From UBA5158 sp040389045 (lineage in GTDB: Bacteria; Pseudomonadota; Gammaproteobacteria; DSM-16500), in NCBI GenBank assembly GCA_040389045.1, contig JAZKAT010000014.1:62001-126000 (forward strand): a stretch of DNA of 64,000 nucleotides. Reading direction: 5' to 3'. The position numbers and the translations under genes were made by a program. Position 1 is the stretch's first letter. Each line of letters opens with the position of its first letter. This document shows, piece by piece, positions 59,601-64,000 of the stretch. The notes under the pieces are model-generated. The model saw only the letters and a list, made by a program, of their open reading frames with translations. It was not told the origin of the DNA and made no database searches.

Positions 59601-60731
59601 GCAGCGGCCTTAGCTGGTTCTGGCGATGTCGGTGGTAAAGTATCAATTTTCGCTAACAACACCGTAGTTATTGGCGCTACTGCCCAAATCAATGCGCAGG
59701 GCGATGCTAATGGCGGCGTCGTATTAATTGGCGGCGACCAGCAGGGTCATGGTCTTGATCCCCACGCGCAATTTACTAATGTAGCGCAAGGCAGCAATAT
59801 CAACACTTCTTCATTCACCAGTGGCAACGGCGGTGATGTGGTAGTGTGGTCGGATAAAATGACTAACTTTGGCGGTTCAATTGACGCGCGCGGGGGTTCA
59901 GCTCGCGGTAATGGCGCTCAGGTTGAAGTATCGGGTAAGCAAATGTTAAATTATCACGGCACTATCGACCTTGAAGCGCCGCATGGCAACACCGGAACAA
60001 TTACTCTGGATCCACAAAATATCACCATTCAAAACGCGGGGCCCAATACGCCAAATTCTGATAATTCCGTGCTGACGGTGGCTACGCTGGAAAACATGTT
60101 GCTAACAGCGAATGTGCTGGTGCTCACTTCCACCAGTGGCAATGAACCGGGTGATATTACCGTCGCCAATAATGTTTCATGGAATAACACGAACAAATTA
60201 ACCCTTAGCGCCTACCGTGATGTAAATATTAACGCTAACATTTCGAATACGGCGGGCGGCAGTTTGGCCGTATTGGCAGATAACACGGTTGATGGTGTGG
60301 GCACCATTACGTTTAGCAGTAATGGCAATGTTAATTTTGGCGGTGGCGGACAAGTTTTTATGTCTTATGAGCCTAGCAATAATAATTTTAGATATCCTAA
60401 TGTTTACAGCAACAACGTCCATGTCAGCAATGGTTCAACCGTTTCTTACAACCCTCTCAACTATGTAACACCGGAAAATAACAATGCCGTTATCAGTAGT
60501 TTCTCGGTGGTGCCTAACATTATGGAAAGTTTAAGTCTGGCATTAGGCCAGGAACCTATAGAAGTGGTTATGCCTGACACTGCTCCCACTACATTGGCAT
60601 TAGAAAATAATCTTGAAGTCATTACTGAAACCTCACAAAAACCGGTTTCCGTCATCTTGATGGATCAACCCGCTGGCAGCGGTTGTGGTGACTCGGCAAC
60701 TTGTGTCTCTAATGAATTTGTCATCGAATAA
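56691..60731 (+). CDS. Filamentous haemagglutinin-like exoprotein (TpsA)
   Basis: 1346 residues. A signal peptide (SILFTSMAFA) is followed by the TPS secretion domain (about 35-165; GNATIAQAPNSTVIQQNSQQ, WQSFNIS, LNRI, ILVNAAGIYFG, HVGGLIAST). NPNG of the canonical motif reads NAAG here. The body is Gly/Ala/Asn-rich beta-helix with about five units of 81-91 residues (from 57876). It ends with a conserved SGKQMLNYHGTIDLEAPHGN-type segment and two cysteines (GCGDSATC) 18-11 residues from the end, the layout of Haemophilus HMW1, whose terminal disulphide anchors it to its TpsB. AAGGAG precedes the ATG. Predicted surface adhesin. Confidence 0.92.
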   Translation: MIANNYKSSRPSIVQNLIVLCSSILFTSMAFANPQGGVVTSGNATIAQAPNSTVIQQNSQQAIIEWQSFNISAKDKTHFQQPTNGVALNRINANQGMTQIYGQLSATGKIILVNAAGIYFGVGSVIHVGGLIASTSNISNANFLAGKYIFDQPSPYHAGIVNDGIIKAADYGLVALIGSSVTNHGMIQAELGSIILATGDKFTLDFYGDQLINFSVDARASANGRIENTGSLIADGGKILVTAEAAQGVLDNVIDMQGVAQAHSVLQQDGQIILSAATGDINIGGELTTSGKKGMEGGIIQVTAANIKIEPLAIIHANGDAGGGSITLTANKVLVNGNLSAIGKSSDAVGGNITIAANTINLYHNAMLNVSGGAAGGVVSLSGKNNSADHPVPASYIGISHLTNVLANSWKSGPAGTINLKADSISIAGNLSAQGTGATSVGGKVIVAANSFVTEAATLNVSGNAGGGKVIVATYDRGPTKPAYINIDAKSVVLANAINTGTAGSVKFLADAVSIAGNISAQGMSPTSLGGNIQVAANTFVAAGATMNVTGGTGGGTVSIAKQNPVATTSYINIDAGSSILANAFNAGTAGTINLTASDVTLSGNISAQGLSAATLGGNIQVAANSFIAEGAIMNVSSGAGGGNIIINKAAYINIDAGSVVLANALNTGTAGNIILAADKITIAGNVSAEGVGATTLGGNIEVAANSFLAAGATMNVSAKTVAGTVTVAGIPDANGKAKNSTYIGIDGLSMILANAMGDNGIGGQINLYGDTVNVAGKLSAQASGANTIGGNIGVYAQNVSVAPGAVISANADFVAGELFIGSNPNSPTGSTTSQYVNISAASYITAAAMGDSGFGGEITVSSDQTYIGGTLDVSGLSFAASGGEVVVTGDKITVAPLAVINASGQQFGGEILLGGNPASPQTTAAVDVDAGSRLTAAAYGNSNQENNIPTGGSIQVYATNTTIDGSLDVAAALAGSGDVGGKVSIFANNTVVIGATAQINAQGDANGGVVLIGGDQQGHGLDPHAQFTNVAQGSNINTSSFTSGNGGDVVVWSDKMTNFGGSIDARGGSARGNGAQVEVSGKQMLNYHGTIDLEAPHGNTGTITLDPQNITIQNAGPNTPNSDNSVLTVATLENMLLTANVLVLTSTSGNEPGDITVANNVSWNNTNKLTLSAYRDVNINANISNTAGGSLAVLADNTVDGVGTITFSSNGNVNFGGGGQVFMSYEPSNNNFRYPNVYSNNVHVSNGSTVSYNPLNYVTPENNNAVISSFSVVPNIMESLSLALGQEPIEVVMPDTAPTTLALENNLEVITETSQKPVSVILMDQPAGSGCGDSATCVSNEFVIE
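57876..58916 (+). repeat. In-frame coding repeats of tpsA
   Basis: Units start at 57876, 58140, 58401 and 58644, with a degraded fifth from 58917. Lengths are 264, 261, 243 and 273 bp, all multiples of three. Each encodes YINIDAGS...LANA...GTAG...ISAQG...LGGNI-VAAN-type sequence. Indels sit in the loop between the Gly-rich end and YINID. Confidence 0.8.
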
Positions 60732-60817
60732 AATGATAGATACATTATTGATGGCAATGGCTATAATAGATGGATTGCCAGTAGCAATAACAGCCAACTG
60801 TTCATAAAGGATTATGG

Positions 60818-63022
60818 ATGAATAAGCGGATATCAATTGTACTCGGTTTAATTATCCTCAGTCTTGCCATCTGGATCCAAACCACTGACGTCGACACCGT
60901 GCGCCAACTTATGATTCGGCTGAATAATATTGGCTATGACATGCAATTGCGCGCCAAATTATTTACCCACTTTGTCAAACCTTCAAGCCCGGTAGCGATT
61001 ATCGATATTGATGATAAAAGTTTACAAGCCGAAGGCCGCTGGCCATGGCCGCGCACCAAAATGGCGGAATTGGTAAAACGCCTGCAAGAAGAAGGCGTCG
61101 TCGTAGTCGCAACTGATATTATGTTTTCTGAATCCGAAAAGAACCCCGGTAACACCATTATTGACTTACTGGACGCGCGCAAATTAGATAATCCCATCAT
61201 CAACTCCGCGATAAAACAAATCATTCCTGCGCTGGATAATGATGTGCAGTTTGCCGCCGCCTTATCGCAACAAGATACTGTGCTGGGCATGACTTTTTTA
61301 CCGCGAACGGAAGTATCCGGTTTATTACCGACGCCGGCGTATCAGCTAACCACACCGGAGGAAAAGCATCTGCCCTTTATCGAAGCGGTGGGTTACATTA
61401 GCAACATCCCCCAGCTACAAACCGCGGCAAAATATGCTGGCTTCATTAATGTTTATCCTGATCCGGATGGCATCATCCGCCGCGTGCCATTATTGATACG
61501 CTACAAAAATAATTTGTATCCTTCACTGGCGCTAGGCGCGGTAAAATTATTTCTGCTGGAAAAAGTTACTCTTGTTACTGCCAGTTACAATGGCTTTCCC
61601 CAATTAGAATCCATCAAACTGGGCCAGCATAAAATCCCTACTGATTCCCTCTCTCAAATGTTAGTGCCGTTTAGAGGAAAAAGTTATACCTTCCCTTACT
61701 TTTCCGCGACCGATGTGTTACACAAACATGTAATACCCGCTAACAGCCTGGCGGGAAAGATTGTCTTTCTGGGCCCTTCCGCCACGGGTTTAGGCGATTT
61801 GCGAGCCACCGCGGTGCAGGGTATTTTTCCAGGCGTGGAAATTCAGGCCACCATTGCGGATGGTATTTTACAGGATAATTATTTTTATAAACCTGAATGG
61901 GTAAAGGGCGCGGAAATTTCTACTACGGTAGTGGTAGGTCTTATTTTTGCAATTCTCTTTCCCTTTCTTGGGCCGCGAATTTTAACCATCATCTCGATTA
62001 TCATTCCCGTATGTCTCATTGCCTTAAACAATTTTTTGTGGCTCAGAACTGGCTTGATTATTTATATTCTTATTCCGATTTTGCTGATCATCAGCTTGGC
62101 CATCATGAACATTATCTATGGTTATTTGTTTGAAAGCAGAAAACGTGAACGCTTAAAAGAAATGTTTGGTCAGTATGTTCCTGAAGAACACATCGATGAA
62201 ATGTTAAAAGGCGCTGACAGTTTCGCCCTGCTGGGTGAAGACCGTGACATGACGGTGTTATTCGCCGATATCCGCAATTTTACTACCATCTCTGAAACCA
62301 TGACTGCTTCTGAATTAAAAAATCTTTTAAATGAATTTTTTACTCCCATGACGGAAATAATTTTTAAATATGAAGGCACGATTGATAAGTACATCGGCGA
62401 TTTAATCATGGCATTCTGGGGCGCACCGTTGACGGATAAGAAACACGCTGAACACGCCATCACCGCCGCGCTGGAAATGCAGGAAACCGTGGCCAGCCTC
62501 AAATCAACGTTTGAAACCCGCGGCTGGCCAGAGATAACTATTGGCATTGGCTTAAATTCGGGCGTAATGAGTGTGGGCGACATGGGATCGAAATTTCGAC
62601 GTAATTACACAGTCTTGGGTGATGCGGTAAATTTAGCTTCGCGAGTAGAAGGGCTCACCAAATTTTACGGCGTGCAATTAATGATTACCGAATCCACCTA
62701 TAAAGATCAAAAGAAATTTATTTTCCGTGAATTGGATAAAGTACGCGTCAAGGGTAAAAAGAATGGCGTTGCTATCTATGAAGTAATTTGCCGTAAAAAA
62801 GATGCTACTCCGGAATTAGAACATGAAATTGAACTCAGCACGCTGGCGTTAAATAATTATTACCAGCAACAATGGGAAGCTGCAGAAAAACTATTTACTG
62901 AATTACACAACGCTCACCCGCAAGTGAAAATATACTCTATTTACTTAAAAAGAATTAAAGAACTCAAAGAAACCCCGCCAGCTGCTGATTGGGATGGCGT
63001 ACATGAGCATCACGCGAAATAG
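60818..63022 (+). CDS. CHASE2-domain class III adenylate/guanylate cyclase
   Basis: 734 residues: an N-terminal membrane helix (about 5-22), a periplasmic CHASE2 sensor (about 45-335, PVAIIDIDDKSLQAEGRWPW), three membrane helices (about 365-430), and a class III cyclase domain (about 460-640). Metal Asp residues are in VLFADIRNFT and YIGDLIMAFWG, and the transition-state region is VLGDAVNLASRVEGL. A short helical C-terminal tail follows. It should convert ATP (or GTP) to a cyclic nucleotide in response to an envelope signal. CHASE2 cyclases are often found beside FecR-domain and TPS genes, as here. It begins 86 bp after tpsA. Confidence 0.93.
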   Translation: MNKRISIVLGLIILSLAIWIQTTDVDTVRQLMIRLNNIGYDMQLRAKLFTHFVKPSSPVAIIDIDDKSLQAEGRWPWPRTKMAELVKRLQEEGVVVVATDIMFSESEKNPGNTIIDLLDARKLDNPIINSAIKQIIPALDNDVQFAAALSQQDTVLGMTFLPRTEVSGLLPTPAYQLTTPEEKHLPFIEAVGYISNIPQLQTAAKYAGFINVYPDPDGIIRRVPLLIRYKNNLYPSLALGAVKLFLLEKVTLVTASYNGFPQLESIKLGQHKIPTDSLSQMLVPFRGKSYTFPYFSATDVLHKHVIPANSLAGKIVFLGPSATGLGDLRATAVQGIFPGVEIQATIADGILQDNYFYKPEWVKGAEISTTVVVGLIFAILFPFLGPRILTIISIIIPVCLIALNNFLWLRTGLIIYILIPILLIISLAIMNIIYGYLFESRKRERLKEMFGQYVPEEHIDEMLKGADSFALLGEDRDMTVLFADIRNFTTISETMTASELKNLLNEFFTPMTEIIFKYEGTIDKYIGDLIMAFWGAPLTDKKHAEHAITAALEMQETVASLKSTFETRGWPEITIGIGLNSGVMSVGDMGSKFRRNYTVLGDAVNLASRVEGLTKFYGVQLMITESTYKDQKKFIFRELDKVRVKGKKNGVAIYEVICRKKDATPELEHEIELSTLALNNYYQQQWEAAEKLFTELHNAHPQVKIYSIYLKRIKELKETPPAADWDGVHEHHAK

Positions 63023-63033
63023 GATTGTGCGAA

Positions 63034-63060
63034 TGGCGCTGTCCTATTCGGAAAGCGCCA
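63034..63060. terminator. Hairpin between the convergent cyclase and FecR genes
   Basis: TGGCGCT...AGCGCCA, 7-bp perfect stem with a 13-nt loop. It lies 12 bp after the cyclase stop and 8 bp before the FecR stop. No U tract on either strand, so function is uncertain. Confidence 0.45.
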
Positions 63061-63067
63061 ATCAGGA

Positions 63068-64000
63068 TTAACCGAAAAACTTGTGGAATTGTTTGATAAC
63101 ATCATCCAATAAACCTACGCAGAAACTTCCTACTGACTTGCTGGGCCCTTGTGACGGTGACTGACTACCCGGTCTGCCAGGCATGCCAAAACCCGATGGC
63201 AGGGTAGTGACAGGAGCAACATTGGCCATTTCCGAGGGCATAGTCCCTGTGGTTTCAGGCTTAATGTCAAAGCTCTTCACCACACCATAACTATCGCAGG
63301 ACACACCTTCACCCGCCGAACATTCCGTTAAATCAATCGTGCCGCCGGCATTAATTACTTTAATCTGGCCTTTTTCGATTTTTAGCAACAAGCCTTTTTC
63401 CGGAGACAACACAGTGACATATTCCGTGCCGCGTACACCAATGGTGGCGACCGGAGTATTCATCTTATAGCCTTCTGGATTTTCTTTTGGAATTGCGCCA
63501 GTGATGGTACGAAAGCCACCTTTCACCAAGTTGATGACTGACTTATCATCCTTACCACCGCCACCACCTTCCTTATATTTATATTCATCTATTTTAATTG
63601 CGGTATCCGAATTTAATGACATTAAACTACCATCGGTAAAACCAATTTCCCCCGTGGAAGTTTTATCTGTTGATACAATATCATGCTCATAAATCACTGA
63701 GCGGCGCGTTAAAGGTCGCGGCGTACCACCGGGTTGCGTAGCCACTACCGTGCCCTTGACCCAGATCGCCTGAGCAATTGCCGGCATGCTGGATGCCGAA
63801 GCAGGCGCAGTGGCAGCAGGTGCAGCGGGTGTCGTGGTGGAGGTTGATGGTTTAGCGGCGGTAGCTGGCGTGGTTGCAGCGGGGACCGCAGCAGCTGGCG
63901 TCGTTGCGGTTGTTGGTGCGGCAGGAGCAGCAGCCGTATCGGCAAACGCTACATCACTTAGAAGCACGCTCGAAATACCTAAGCTAATCAACGATGAGAT
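63068..64000 (-). CDS. FecR-domain secreted protein (5' end beyond window)
   Basis: The frame remains open to the right edge. The in-frame TTG at 63991 lies inside a hydrophobic signal sequence (ISLGISSVLLSDVAFA), so the true start is outside the window. The mature part begins with an Ala/Pro/Thr-rich linker (~60 residues). A FecR domain follows (AIWVKGTVVATQPGG, VIYEHDIVSTDKTSTGEIGF, LVKGGFRTITGAI, VATIGVRGTEYV), then a Pro/Gly-rich end. Two cysteines (ECSAGEGVSC) may pair. FecR domains act in periplasmic signalling or binding. Convergent with the CHASE2 cyclase. Confidence 0.9.
   Translation of the reverse strand: MSSLISLGISSVLLSDVAFADTAAAPAAPTTATTPAAAVPAATTPATAAKPSTSTTTPAAPAATAPASASSMPAIAQAIWVKGTVVATQPGGTPRPLTRRSVIYEHDIVSTDKTSTGEIGFTDGSLMSLNSDTAIKIDEYKYKEGGGGGKDDKSVINLVKGGFRTITGAIPKENPEGYKMNTPVATIGVRGTEYVTVLSPEKGLLLKIEKGQIKVINAGGTIDLTECSAGEGVSCDSYGVVKSFDIKPETTGTMPSEMANVAPVTTLPSGFGMPGRPGSQSPSQGPSKSVGSFCVGLLDDVIKQFHKFFG

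Noticed and set aside
63745..63945. Pro/Leu/Arg-rich frame within the FecR gene
   Set aside because: It is a frame-shifted reading of the Ala/Thr/Pro linker coding repeats.

Overview
The window looks like a chromosomal scaffold of a gammaproteobacterium, most likely from the Legionella/Coxiella side of the class. This is inferred from gene content and order, not from a marker phylogeny. Evidence: miaB-ybeZ-ybeY-ybeX; glyQ-glyS-gmhB-plsC; waaG-waaP with an extra kinase; a PAS-LuxR regulator; FabV as enoyl reductase; and several large cytosolic proteins with no recognisable family. Three 100-N gaps show it is a draft or metagenome assembly. Each gap is flanked by the same 55 bases on both sides, the signature of contig ends overlapping by a de Bruijn k-mer.

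Layout. 0-5 kb: 3' part of rimK, a repeat-rich gap, an unrecognised GT-B-like protein, skp, a DUF1704 (HExxxH) putative peptidase, and a DksA/TraR-like gene followed by fis. 5-10 kb: rsmE with a [2Fe-2S] protein, then the RNA-maturation operon miaB-ybeZ-ybeY-ybeX. 10-16 kb: an MFS transporter, divergent dinB and mpg, and an 857-residue TPR-like protein. 16-20 kb: two FAD amine/amino-acid oxidases around a PAS-LuxR regulator. 20-25 kb: ribE, a cold-shock gene, a GT-C-like membrane protein, and fabV-greB. 25-29 kb: small secreted proteins, a TonB-like protein, a ParA plus ribbon-helix-helix pair, and tRNA-Arg and tRNA-Leu. 29-37 kb: priA, an Ala-rich unknown, a saccharopine/lysine dehydrogenase plus semialdehyde dehydrogenase pair, and gabD. 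37-42 kb: LPS inner-core genes (waaG, waaP, tandem kinase) read into gabD, then two unknown proteins. 42-50 kb: plsC, gmhB, glyS, glyQ, prlC and a POT transporter. 50-55 kb: a KAP P-loop NTPase and a 782-residue coiled-coil unknown. 55-64 kb: a two-partner secretion pair (tpsB/tpsA), a CHASE2 adenylate cyclase and a FecR-domain protein cut by the window edge.

How parts work together. Envelope biology dominates: OmpH/Skp chaperone, LPS core assembly (gmhB, waaG, waaP, kinases), phospholipid synthesis (plsC, fabV), and a secreted haemagglutinin with its transporter next to a periplasm-sensing cyclase and FecR protein. Small palindromic repeats of three families sit at operon borders, often as head-to-head doublets. 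Next to two gaps lie short, diverged second copies of the adjacent gene's 3' end (priA and the 1146-2390 gene), which look like recombination scars.

No insertion sequence, prophage, CRISPR array or rRNA was seen.
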